From: Isoetes taiwanensis
Taxonomy: Eukaryota > Streptophyta > Lycopodiopsida > Isoetales > Isoetaceae
Direction: 5' to 3'
Assembly (NCBI GenBank): GCA_021234155.1
Contig: JAJEKV010000057.1
Location: forward strand, 8,460,108 to 8,524,107
DNA: 64,000 bases
In this document: positions 35,077-46,488 of the stretch, piece after piece
Position numbering within the stretch: position 1 is the stretch's first letter
How the letters are laid out: every line of letters starts with the position of its first letter
Notes under the pieces: generated by a model
What the model saw: the letters and a program-made list of their open reading frames with translations, nothing else
What the model was told of the DNA's origin: nothing
The model's database searches: none
Position numbers and translations under genes: made by a program

Positions 35077-35993
35077 ATTGCTATATTTGGATTTTCACCG
35101 AGACACTAGGATGGTTTGTGTTTTTCTTTAAGTAAGGAACAAGAATGGTAGGAACCATCTAAACCTGACTAAAAAGGATTTTTTTGTATCAACCTTTACA
35201 ACTAGCCATATATAAGAACAATCCACAAAATTCATAAGACCGCTAAATTTATCCCTATGATGATTCTATAGAAAAACCATAAACTAACTTGGAAATGGAT
35301 TCAGACCAAAAGAATCTAAGGACACAAGATTTATAGCTCATTTTATATGCCTAGTACGTATCACAGTTAAGTTGCTCTTAATGAAACCTTTGTTTTTGTT
35401 CAATATAATCCAAATGTAGCACTCTGGGCGATTTCGCAAAAAGAGAAAAGAAAGAAAAAGAGAGTATTTGGCGAATTTGGCAGCACATATTACTTAATCA
35501 CTCCTACTCTTGGTCAATATAATGGAGATATGTATGCCTTATATTATATTTTAGAACCAAGTAAGCAAATATGTAAAAATCAACTAATGCTCCAATCCTG
35601 ATCAAACTTCATAAGGTTATGCCATGCTTCATGTTGACCAACCTTGAACGATGACATATATTCATAGAGAGCCATGCTTTGCTCCTCGGATCAAACCTTA
35701 GAGGGGTTATCCTTGCTTGATGAAACTTTAGTTGTAGCGCACAACTTTACAGCCATGCTGACCAAGTAATAAGACCTTAATCCTAGCTAGACATAAATCT
35801 ATAGAGGGATTATGCCTTGCTCTATCAAAACCTCAATCATACTTTAAAAATAAATTATAGAGGGTTTACAACTTAATCAATCAAATCTTAGAGCTGCTAT
35901 CATTGTTCGATCAAACTATAGTTGTGGTACAACTTCAGCTTATGTCCTTCTACGAGTTCATTATGAAGTGTCAAAGACGCTTCATAAAACAAA

Positions 35994-36061
35994 CCACCAA
36001 GATGGGATTCAAACCCATAATCTCCTGCCTGCAGGCAGCTTGTCCATTAGGCCACATGGTC
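35994..36061 (-). pseudogene. tRNA-Arg-like copy 9
   Basis: CCACCAAGATGGGATTCAAACCC on plus gives a good acceptor/T-arm. The anticodon arm has become CCTGCCTGCAGGCAG, with loss of the CCG anticodon. Confidence 0.6.
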
Positions 36062-36606
36062 ATCGCTTATATTTGGATTTTCACATGAGACACTAGATGG
36101 TTTGTGTTTTTCTTTAAGTAAGGAACAAGAATGGTAGGCAACCATCTAAACCTCACTCGTGCAAGGATTTTGTTTTATCAACCTTACAACTAGCCTTATA
36201 TAAGAACAATCCCACAAAATTCATATATCCGCTTAATTTATCCCTCTTATGTATATGCATTCTAGAAAAATCATAAACTAACTTGTAATGGATTTGGGAC
36301 CAAAAGAATCTAAGGACACAAGATTTATAGCTCATTTATATGCCTAGTACAGATTGCAGTGTTGCGCCTGATGAAACCTTTGTCTTTGTTCAATATAATC
36401 CAATAGTAATTTGGCGTATTTCGCAAAAAAGAGAAAAGAAAAAGAAAAAGAGAGTAATTTGGCGTAATTTGGCAGGTTCACATATTACGAATCATTCGTA
36501 CTTCTTGGTCAATATAATGGAGATATGTATGCGTTATATTATATTTTAGAACTAAGTAAGCAACATCTTCTTTTTTATTTTGTGAGGGTGTTGGGGTGTG
36601 TGCCAA

Positions 36607-36640
36607 GGAACGCCGCATGTTACGCCGCATGCGGCGTTCC
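36607..36640. repeat. 13-bp perfect inverted repeat near Helitron 5' end
   Basis: GGAACGCCGCATG at 36607-36619 pairs with CATGCGGCGTTCC at 36628-36640 around an 8-base loop. It lies 42 bases inside the 5' end, and the GC content stands out from the AT-rich element. Confidence 0.75.
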
Positions 36641-37224
36641 CTTCCCCCTCGCGGGACACTGGTTGCCTGAATTGAATGCGAAGAATGCCCCAGATTTTCG
36701 AAAATTAGGTTGAGAATTTCGTATTGAAGCTCGATTTTCTCACTTCCTGCTACGTTTTGGCGCTTCAACAAAACGCCTCAGAATTGTTGCATTTGTGCAC
36801 CACTGATTCTTGAGCTGGGTCCTGATATACCGGATCCTGCATTTCACGTAGCTTAGGTAAGCCTTTTCTATGCTTCATTATTTTTTCTTTGTTTGCCGGA
36901 TCTAATCGTAACTTGTAGGACCCGTTCATTAGCAGCTTGAGGTCTTTCGAATCTATGATCCACTTCTACATTTGCCAACGCCAGTTATTCTGGATTTTGT
37001 GTCCAGCTTTTTTATTTTCCCATAGTTGCCGAATGTTGTGAAATTGTAGCTGGCTCCAGGTGTACCGCATTCAAACGGAATGCGTTAAGCATTGTGGTGA
37101 AGAGTGAGAGCTTTACCCTGGTATTATATGTTGCAGATGTTATTCTATTAACTGTTAAATGGGTAAAGCTGGTGTTTTCTAATACTTGAAGATGATTTCT
37201 TTTTATTTTGTGTTGTTTTCAGGC

Positions 37225-37360
37225 TTATGGGCATTCACAAGAGGAGATGGCATAATATAATGGCAGAGGAGAGTGCAGCATACTGGCAGAGGAGATGGGC
37301 ATAATATAATGGCGGGATAGGAAGAAAAGATGGGCATAATATATTGGCATGATGCTTTTA
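37225..37360. repeat. Short tandem repeat GAGATGGGCATAATATAATGGC
   Basis: Three to four imperfect copies of GAGGAGATGG(G)CATAATATAATGGC between 37235 and 37360, embedded in otherwise unique Helitron interior. Confidence 0.55.
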
Positions 37361-38627
37361 TAATATATTGAAAGACAGATGAAAATCAGATTTTCGATTC
37401 CAGGTTTAACGATTTTGCATTTCAATTATTATTTTGTTTTAAGATTCTCCAAGTTCCTTATTTTTTTTTTGAGACAGATCAGTTTGTGAGCCTACAGGTC
37501 TGTTTAGGGTAAAACTCTTTTTCTTGGCTCTCTTCTTTAATTTATTTTGCTACCAAATCTTGACTCTGCATATTTCGATTCTAATTTGACTAAGTTTCTC
37601 TGACACAGTTGGACTGAAGGAAATGTGGCGGTTTGCCAGGTTTGTCCATGTCTGTCATTTTCCTGTTGCATTGGGCTGCTTATAAAAATGGATGTCAGGT
37701 TGCATTTGCTTATCAGCATCTTTTACATTTGACTCTCTTGGATTGTGGCCATTGCTTTCTCGGGTTGGAATACGGGAAACTTTTGTTTCTTTCCTCTCCA
37801 TTTCTATTTTCTCTGTGTCGAAAGAGTCCCATTATATAAATGCAATGCATTCGTCTTGCAAGTAAAAATTTGAGATGCTGCCTCTGTTAATGTTGGCCGA
37901 CTGGACTGCAATTCATGAGATTGTTGTCATGCAATATGTTTTATTTTTATTCCATTTTTCATTGTTCCTTGATGTTTTCTTCTCCATGCTATCAAAGATC
38001 TCCTCTATTTTAATGTGTCTAGCTATTATTTACAGGTTAGATTTCATTGTTACTAGAAATTTTGTGACATAGAAATAGGTAGTCTGTTGGGTCATGCAAG
38101 TACAACTATAACAGTCTTACCATTGAAAATTGCACTGATCTACATGATTTACATGATGAACAGACATGACTGTTTTATTTCATTGTTTTATTATGCATAT
38201 ACATGATGAATTGATTTGGATTTTGCAGAGGAACTTATCTTTGTTGGATCTACTTAAGACTTTGGCACATCAGTTTTTAAGCATCTGGCATTTTCTTGCA
38301 CTTGAAATATCTTTCTTCTTTAGATACTAATTTGGTATTACTATTTCTCAATTTGTCTTAGATCTCTTTAATAGTTAGGTGAAACTTTAAATCTATTATG
38401 GTTTTGAGCTTAAAAAATTTGCCTTTCCCAAGTTTGAGTTGGAAGCATGTTATTGTTAATATTTGACAATAATTTGTAATCCTTGCAGACACAAATTGAC
38501 ACTACATATCATTGCTTTGCAGAGGCAAAAGTGTACTTTTTCCTCTCCTTCAAAAATTAGTGTGGTGTTGCCATTTATATCTCTTTGATCTCTCTAGGAT
38601 ACATCACTCATTTTTAAGATACCATCA

Positions 38628-40232
38628 GTGCAAATAGATTCAGGACCATTGTCATCAGTCTGCAGCAGCTTGAATCTCCCCTTCTTTTGCTATCTCATCA
38701 AATTCTTGCTGCTTTCAGCAACAAACCAACATTTGGCTACGTCACACTTAGATATCTCCTCATCTCTGAGGGATGAGGCACCAAGTATAACACAACTTTC
38801 TAAGGTACTACCAAACTCTGCGTTCCACATAAGAAGACCCTTTGCAATTCAATCCTTTGTAGGTTTGGTTCAATTATTTGAGAAACTTTTCTTGAGAAAT
38901 TTGGCGATTATGTATGGCAGTAAGCTAACATTGTGCTGGCATATGTTTTTCGTATTGGTATGGTTGAGGCAAGCAAAAGAGGGAGCAGAAAGAGAAGTAG
39001 TGGCCATTAAGAAGCTTAAAGAGGTCTATCTTGCAAAACCAATGTACTGGTTGGTTGCAACTTGGATTTGTCATATGGACAATGTCACCAAAAGTTACTT
39101 TTTGTAACATGTCTTACATTCCTATTTTCTTACAGATAAGTGGAGAGGTACTGGGAACAATTTGAAGAGGCTAGAAGCTGAGACATCCACCATGATTAAG
39201 CATCTAACAGCTGAGGCATCAAAAATGTCACATGAGGTAAGACATTTCTTTTGTGCCGAGAGTGATGAACTAGGGTAGATCTTATGCTGGAATATCTAAA
39301 CTACATCATGCTTTTCTTTAGGAAGTAAAAAAGACAAGAGCATAGACTTTAACACCATGTTTTAACTTTATCTTTTGTCTTTCTATTTTTTGATTTCTCT
39401 TCTCCAGTTCTTTATTTTGTCTGTGAGTATCACTTGGCAGTTATGAAGTGGGAGTCACCAACAATGTTCATCAATTTCCAAACCATAATGATGAGCTGCA
39501 ACAAATCTAACTGAAGAATTTTCTAAGGTATTGTTACCATTTTAGCACGTAGTCAACAGGACCATGTCAGTGGCAACAGTGTTGAAACTATCACATTTTA
39601 TAAGCGTCTTTGTGGTGGAAAATAAAGCAATCTTACTATTTTCTTTTTTCTTTTTAGATTAGGGATGAATGCATTTATCTCAGAATGTTGACAGAATTGC
39701 AAAACCCTCCTGCTTTGGGTTCTAAGTTGCGTCAAGGGCTCCATCAAGATATGTTGATATAAATCATTTTTAATGAGTTTAAAAGCTGCCATGGTACTAC
39801 AGAACACGATTTCTGCATATTATCATTGAGAAGATAAGGGTTTTGAGCCTGCTATTCACATCCATCATAGAGTTTTTTTTTACTGTAGCAGCCTTCTAGA
39901 CATGCGGAATGTGGGATGTTGAGCTGGTTATGTATGTAATGTTCATCTTTATTTTGAAGGTTTTGGCACCAGACTCTCCTAACATGTTTAGGCTACTACG
40001 CTGAAAAAAGGGCCTTGGATGAAAGTTTCACTCCAGGTAAAGTATAGCTTAGTTGTTGAACCTGTCTATACCTATGCTAAAAGGAAGGTTGGCTTATGTT
40101 GTTCACATTTTCTTGCCTGATCTTATGATTATATTAGCAGGGTGAGACACAACAACTTCTGAAAGTAATACAGGTTCTTTTGATGGAAACTGCCCTTATG
40201 GTCAGCAGAGCTATTATGGAGACTACCAGTAG
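38628..40232 (+). pseudogene. Captured host-gene exons, unidentified
   Basis: Plus-strand blocks have splice-type borders. 39136-39236 follows TTTTCTTACAG and precedes GTAAGA, encoding KWRGTGNNLKRLEAETSTM and onward. 39961-40036 precedes GTAAAG and contains GYYAEKRALDESFTPG. 40141-40232 follows TTAGCAG and ends at a stop after NCPYGQQSYYGDYQ, but an in-frame TGA lies near its start. A 159-codon open frame at 38628-39107 lies upstream. The blocks share the Helitron's orientation, consistent with capture of one or more host genes. I recognise no parent family. Confidence 0.45.
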
Positions 40233-41600
40233 CCAGCCGGGGGAAATAACCAATCAGGACTTTATAGTTTTCTAACTAGATTCTCTTTTGAAATGTAGTA
40301 TTGGCTATTGTAGGTTTTTTTATGCAGAACTCATAAATTAACAATCCTTCTCAGATCACAGTTGTTTTTTTATAGTTTTCAAAAGTATGACGTTTATCAC
40401 TGCATTAGGACTTTTATTGTACAACTTATGCCAACACAAGATGTATTGATGGTGAAAATCTAAAGAATTCAAAAAAATTATTCGTCAGAGTTTCCATTTG
40501 TTATTGGAGGTTTAGCCACGATGGGATTTCTTAGCCAGCTATCAATGCCTTTCTAAGCTGTGAAAGGATTTCAATAAGCAACCATATATGTAAACCATTA
40601 AAGAATGCTGTATAAGTTGCAATTATTGCACTCTTTGCTTGAATGTCAATCTTAGAACGAGGGTTTCATCATGGCGCAAGTATACAATTTTCAATTGAAA
40701 TTTGAAGGCAAAGACCATGGAAAATTGATTTCAAGTGCACCTTTTATTAATGTTAAGAGATCAAGCATAGGAGGTAATGCTAGACATGTTTGTAGCAGCA
40801 TGTGAAAAGAGCAATCTATTGCGTGCTCTTAGAAATATTGGCTTTGTCTTCCAAGCCATCATTCTGTTGGACGAATATTACAATGTTTATTATGAAGCTC
40901 AAATATAATATTTCCTTCATACAATTGATCATGAAGAATGCATTTATCTTCAAGATTTTGTTTTATCAAATGAGAAGTTAGGGATGTAAAAATTCAAACA
41001 CAAGGAATCAAAGGGCATCCCAACGTAAGCCATCTCAGGCATCCACACCTGCAAGTCATCCCTATATGTCTTTCGCCTCATGCATCCCATTATTTCCTAC
41101 CCATTCCATGCACCCTCCACACGTGAAACTCCGTAACATCTATGCACAAATTACGTTTATAACTCTTTATTATATCTATAAATTCCATTTCGTGTGCCCA
41201 TAGCTAATGCAAAGGTGTTGTGCAACCATCATGTTTCTGTAAGTTTATTTGCGTATGAAACCAATTAAATTGAATTGTATTGAAATGGTGCAAATCATCA
41301 AGCAGAATGCGACTCCAACAACTAATTTTTTCGTATCAACGTTTGTCACTGTTTCATTAGCTTTGTTGCTTTAAAAGATCATTTCTTTGGGAGGCGTACA
41401 TGTTTCATATAAGATTAGTTCATAGCGTGTTTACACTTAAAAAACAAGGTTTGCTCCCATCCTTCATAGGGATGTACATTTCCTATTTCTATTCAACTCC
41501 ACTCATGCAGTTCTGCCCATTTCACCTACATAGATTCTATAAATTCAATTGTAGCTACAAAGTCTAATACCCTAAACCCATTCCACACGCCCTCAAGAAA

Positions 41601-41630
41601 TGCCCGGCATCGCCGGGCACACGTTCCTAG
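41601..41630 (+). other. Helitron 3' terminal hairpin and CTAG
   Basis: TGCCCGGC (41601-41608) pairs with GCCGGGCA (41612-41619) around ATC, followed by 7 bases and CTAG at 41627-41630. T follows at 41631. Confidence 0.9.
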
Positions 41631-42132
41631 TGTAAAAAATCAACTAATGCTCCAACTTGATCAAACTTCATAAGGTTATGCCATGCTTCATGTTGACCAA
41701 CCTTGAACGTATTTAGACATATATTCATAGAGGGGTTATGCTTTGCTCGATCAAACCTTAGAGGGGTTATCCTTGCTTGATGAAACTTTAGTTGTAGCAC
41801 AACTTTACAGTTGCGTCGATCTGCAATAAGACCTTAATTCTATTTAGACATAAATCTATAGAGGGATTATGCCTTGCTCGATCAAACCTCAATCATACTT
41901 AGAAATGAATTATAGAGGGTTTACAGCTTAATCAATCAAACCTTAGAGCGTTATCATTGCTCGATCAAACTATAGTTGTGGTACAACTTCACAGTTACGT
42001 TAATCAATCAAACCTTAGAGCGTTATCATTGCTCGATCAAACTATAGTTGTGGTACAACTTCACAGTTATGTACTTCACAGTTATATCCTTCGGCAAGTT
42101 CATGAAGTGTCAGCACACTCATAAAACAAACC

Positions 42133-42460
42133 GACCAAGATGGGACTCGAACCCATAATCTCCCGCTCCGGAGGCGAGCGCCTTGCCCGAGGGATTCACA
42201 TAGTGTAGGCCGTATATACCATGTGAGTGGACGATAAGGGGTTTTTTTTAACCTAAAGCATACGAATACGTACGGGAAGGGGTTCTTTAGACCTTAAAAA
42301 ATCCAATCTCTAGTGATGTATTTCATATGGAAAGGGGTTTTTTAGACCTTAAAAAAGGCATATACGAAGGGGTTTTTTATGACCCCTTCCTCGCACATGG
42401 CGTATCCCTTATACACTAAGTGGTATCCCCGGGGCGCCTTGTCCATTAGGCCACATGGTC
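42133..42460 (-). pseudogene. tRNA-Arg(CCG) copy 10, split by a MITE
   Basis: Plus 42133-42185 carries acceptor 3' strand, T-arm and an intact anticodon arm (CGCTCCGGAGGCGAG; anticodon CCG). Plus 42442-42460 carries the D-arm and 5' acceptor strand. The 248-bp MITE plus its duplication lies between them, in the D-arm. Confidence 0.8.
42186..42433. mobile_element. 248-bp MITE with 8-bp target duplication, hAT-like
   Basis: GCGCCTTG is duplicated at 42178-42185 and 42434-42441, and other units have it once (GAGCGCCTTGTCC), so the insertion is exact. The ends are imperfect inverted repeats: CCCGAGGGATTCACATAGTG on the left, and on the right, reversed, CCCGGGGATACCACTTAGTG. The similarity continues inward through ATACCATGTG. 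The interior repeats AAGGGGTTTTTTA four times. An 8-bp duplication fits hAT-type transposition; no transposase is present. Confidence 0.8.
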
Positions 42461-43230
42461 ATTGCTAAATTTGGATTTTCACCTGAGACACTAGGATGGT
42501 TTGTGTTTTCTTTTAAGTAAGAAACAAGAATGGTAGGCAACCATCTGAACCTAACTCAAAAAGGATGTTTTTTATCAACCTTACAACTAGCCGTATATAA
42601 GAACAATCCCACAAAATTCATATATCTGCTAAATCTATTCCTATGGAGTATTCTGTAGAAAACCATAAACTAACTTATAATGGATTTGGGACCAAAAGAA
42701 TCTAAGAACACAAGATTTATAGCTAATTTATATGCATAGTACAGATTGCAGTGTTGCGCCTAATGAAACCTTTGTTTTTGTTCAATATAATCCAAACAGT
42801 AATTTGGCGTATTTCGCAAAAAAGAGAAAAGAAAAAGAAAAAGAGAGTAATTTGGCATAATTTGGCAGGTTCACATATTACGAATCACTCGTACTTCTTG
42901 GTCAATATAATGGAGATATGTATGCCTTATATTATATTTTAGAACCAAGTAAGCAACATGTAAAAAATCGATCAAACTTCATAAGGTTATCCTTAGAGGG
43001 GTATCCTTGCTTGATGAAACTTTAGTTGTAGCACAACTTTACAGTTACGTCGATCTGCAATAAGACCTTAATTCTATTTAGACATAAATCTATAGAGAGA
43101 TTAAATTATAGAGGGTTTACAGCTTAATCAATCAAACCTTAGAGCGTTATCATTGCTCGATCAAACTATAGTTGTGGTACAACTTCACAGTTATGTCCTT
43201 CGGCGAGTTCATGAAGTGTCAGCACGCTCA

Positions 43231-43299
43231 TAAGATGGGATTCGAACCCATAATCTCATGCTCCAGAGGCGAGCGCCTTGTCCATTAGGCCACATGGTC
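43231..43299 (-). pseudogene. tRNA-Arg-like copy 11
   Basis: T-arm intact (GATGGGATTCGAACCCATAATC). The GACC acceptor strand is deleted, and the anticodon arm reads CATGCTCCAGAGGCG, so the anticodon is CUG and two stem pairs are lost. Confidence 0.7.
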
Positions 43300-44007
43300 A
43301 TTGCTATATTTGGATTTTCACCTGAGACACTAGGATGGTTCGTGTTTTTCTTTTAAGTAAGAAACAAGAATGGTCGTAGGCAACCATCTAAACCTGACTC
43401 AAAAAGGATTTTTTTTTTTATCAACCTTACAACTAGCCGTATATAAGAACAATCCCACAAAATTCATACATCTGCTAAATCTATCCCTATGGCGTATTCT
43501 ATAGAAAATCATAAACTAACTTGTAATGGATTTGGGACCAAAAGAATCTAAGGACACAAGATTTACAGCTCATTTATATGCCTAGTACAGATTGCAGTGT
43601 TGCGCCTAATGAAACCTTTGTTTTTGTTCAATATAATCCAACAGTAATTTGGCGTATTTCGCAAAAAAGAGAAAAGAAAAAGAAAAAAAAGAGTAATTTG
43701 GCGTAATTTGGCAGGTTCACATATTACGAATCACTCGTACTTCTTGGTCAATATAATGGAGATATGTATATGTTATATTATATTTTAGAACTAAGCAACA
43801 TGTAAAAAATCAACTAATGCTCCAACTTGATCAAACTTCATAAGGTTATGCCATGCTTCATGTTGACCAACCTTGAACGTATTTAGACATATATTCATAG
43901 AGGGGCTATGCTTTGCTCGATCAAACCTTAGAGGGGTTATCCTTGCTTGATGAAACTTTAGTTGTAGCAAAACTTTACAGTTGCGTCGATCTGCAATAAG
44001 ACCTTAA

Positions 44008-44036
44008 CTAGTAAGGGTGCCCAGCGTTGCTGGGCA
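44008..44036 (-). other. Helitron 3' terminal hairpin and CTAG (minus strand)
   Basis: TGCCCAGC (44018-44025) pairs with GCTGGGCA (44029-44036), and CTAG lies at 44008-44011. A short repeat of TGTAGGTGGAATAC(G/A)ATA occurs twice further inside (about 44460 and 44570). Confidence 0.85.
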
Positions 44037-46488
44037 TAAGTTAAGAGCCTGTAAATTTTTTGGGCTGCACACTAACAATGTCAATTTTGTAGTGCTACTA
44101 CTATTGTAGTATCGTTCTAGCAAAATGTAACATCGTCTTACATTGTAATATTATGTCCAATTTTTTCTACCCTTAAACAAAGTTGGAAACTTGTTAATGA
44201 TAGAATCAAGTCCATGTTCCATGCCATTGTGGACTCATGTTTGGTAATAGCGCATGTCTAAATGCTCAAAAGTCACACCTGACAATATCATGCATTTGAA
44301 CTACATTCTAGGTGGTTTGTTGTCTGTAAAGCAACATACCTACCATAAGTTGCACCAAGCAACACAGTTATACAATCCACTACCACAAATGGCGCCTTGT
44401 CCCAATATTTTGCAACTGGCATTCTACTCTAAAACGTGTGCTTAGAAATGTCGGGCACATGTAGGTGGAATACGATAGTACAAATAAAATCATCATGAAT
44501 AATAAATTAATTGGGCATTTATCCTTTGTTTCCGAAGGTATATCGTTATGCCGGGCATTAGTTATACATGTAGGTGGAATACAATAATACAAATAAAATC
44601 ATGTCGCAGAGCGAAGAATTGAAGGGTAGTTTGCATACAAAGGATAAGAGAACAAATCTTGCTTAAGTAGGAACGTCAATGAGAATGGGAATGAGAACGT
44701 CAATGAAAAGTAGGAACACCAAGTTCAAAATTACACTTGCAATATTACCATTGGGCAAGGGTAGTTGATGTTTCCATAACCATAATTGTGGGAGAGAACA
44801 TTGTATATCATACATGTCTATATCAGATTGACTAAACCATGTGTTAACTTATTATCCAACATATCCAAGGAACCTAAGAATGTTAGGCACGACTCTACAG
44901 GTGCATTTAACAACAACATAGATGTAACACTAATAATTTGGCTCTTATATATTTGCAATATAGACATTTTATGTACCACTGTAAAATGGTTGGCATCCAC
45001 GGAAAACTATGATTATTAGTAGACCAGAGTTGTGTTTGGAATTACATAGTTTTGTTAACAGTAAAGCATGGCAAAAGAAAGCGGAGATGCTGATGTACCA
45101 TGTCTACACAGATGTATAAACTGCATATACATCTGACCCAGGTACAAACATAAAGGTACAAAGAAGGAAAAAACTTACGCATGCATTTTGGAAGTACCAC
45201 ATCTGAATTTCAGAGTTGTGAAATGAGACTTGATGAATGAGATCGTACCAAAGCAGGTGAGAGTTGTATCAGAGCAAGAATTTATGAAGGAAGTAAATAT
45301 CACACATCGCTACAACCAAAAAATATACCGTCCCATTGGAAGCAAAATATCTTGGCCTTGGTTGCACCCATGAATTGGGTTTTGTTCTAGATCTTTTGAG
45401 TGAGCCATCTGCAAGAATAACCCAATCATTTTCCCTAAAAGATGGCCGTTGGCCTTGCTAAAAAAAAAACCAAGGCAAACAATCCACAATTTTAATCCTC
45501 GAAACAGAATACTCCATAGAAAATGCCAGTGCAGCTATATAGTTTAAGTAAGCCTGTCCAGTTCATGAATTTCATGTAAGGAAAGGTGTGAAGATTTTCC
45601 AATCTATAAAGTTCTAGGTTGCATTTGGATCGAACACTTGCAATTGGATCAAACATCGCCTCCTCGCAAAGAAAAAGTGCAACATGTTTACTATCACATA
45701 AAACCCGAGAACTTATACTAAAATTTGCAACTTACCACAATAAATTGGGCATGCAAGATCCATCTTGAATGACATATAATCTTGCATAGTACAACAAATA
45801 GTAGGTTTACCATCTTCAAATTTCCAATAACGGTTTTGTAAATCCCTCTAGTCGAGATGGGTTAAGCCCGAAGTGGATAACGTGGATTCAACGTAAATGC
45901 ATCGACTTCTTCATAAACATGGCAACATGCCGGCAAAGACTGCGGTGCAAAACCACATTAGGTCCCAAGGATTAATAAAACGATCATTCAACTCCCCTTT
46001 TCCATGGCAAAGAGACGTGAGCGATTGCACGGCTTGGCACAACTTGTAAAACCATTTTCATCTCTCCAAAATCAAGTCTTAGTTCAAGCAAATACTTGGC
46101 TTATGACAAGATTTCTGAGATTAAGCAAAGCAAAACCTTCAATCTGGAACAAACTTATACGCACTGGATGAGCTTGAAATGTTCTTGTCATGATGCCATG
46201 GATGCACATGGACATTCTAATGTCCTATTCCTGCAAAATTGAAACATGTTCAATGCTTAAATATTTACCTTAGACTCCATTTACCAGTCTCAAATGACAA
46301 AACACAAAAGCTTATAAAGCCAACAATAATGGGCATGGCCAACGAAGATATTAGATCCATATTCAAATCTCAAAACAAAACTGCAATTGCCCTGAGATCA
46401 GTGCAAAATAAGCAGATTGCTTAACCTAGAATAGAGACATGGAAAGCATACAGATTATAGATAAACCAAGTTGAATTGTAGCAAAACA
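44008..46488 (-). mobile_element. Minus-strand Helitron remnant
   Basis: At 44008-44011 CTAG follows A of ACCTTAA. Reading leftward on the minus strand, the terminus is a hairpin (GCCCAGC-AAC-GCTGGGC), then ACCCTTACTAG, then T. This matches the terminus of Helitron B (GCCCAGCAACGCTGGGC, ACCGTTACTAG). The interior is AT-rich without a recognisable gene. The 5' end is not found: array sequence resumes at about 46489 without the expected GA|T junction, so that end is deleted. Confidence 0.7.

Larger units (their letters stand above)
34961..36565. repeat. tRNA-satellite array segment
   Basis: One and a half units: tRNA-like copies at 35012 and 35994, the AAAAGAGAAAAGAAA tract twice, and an end at AAGTAAGCAACA, where a Helitron is inserted between A (36565) and the T that resumes at 41631. 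Confidence 0.9.
36566..41630 (+). mobile_element. 5.07-kb Helitron of a second family
   Basis: The element starts TCTTCTTTTTTATTTTG after A at 36565. It ends in the 8-bp hairpin TGCCCGGC-ATC-GCCGGGCA, then CACGTTCCTAG at 41630 followed by T. Joining the flanks gives AAGCAACA|TGTAAAAAATC, exactly the array sequence seen in uninterrupted units (for example about 42955), so the insertion is between A and T without duplication. The 5' end differs from the TCTTATATTATAA family. The interior has no RepHel but does have exon-like pieces, so it is a non-autonomous gene-capturing element. Confidence 0.88.
41631..44007. repeat. tRNA-satellite array segment, clean copies
   Basis: Two units with few indels: a tRNA copy at 42133 broken by a MITE, and a decayed tRNA at 43231. 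A 72-bp sub-block starting TAATCAATCAAACC is duplicated in tandem (41929 and 42001). The unit that begins at about 42960 has lost roughly 190 bp between AAAAAATC and the ATCAAAC sub-repeats. The segment ends at ACCTTAA, where a minus-strand Helitron begins. Confidence 0.9.

Noticed and set aside
38628-39107. 159-codon open frame as an intact host gene
   Set aside because: It lies inside a Helitron, has no recognised domain and no clear promoter; better treated as part of captured exons and introns.
42133-42460. tRNA-like segments read as SINE heads or LTR primer-binding sites
   Set aside because: The tRNA similarity covers the full 72 bases in sense, recurs in tandem at constant position, and has no A tail, LTR or target duplication around it.
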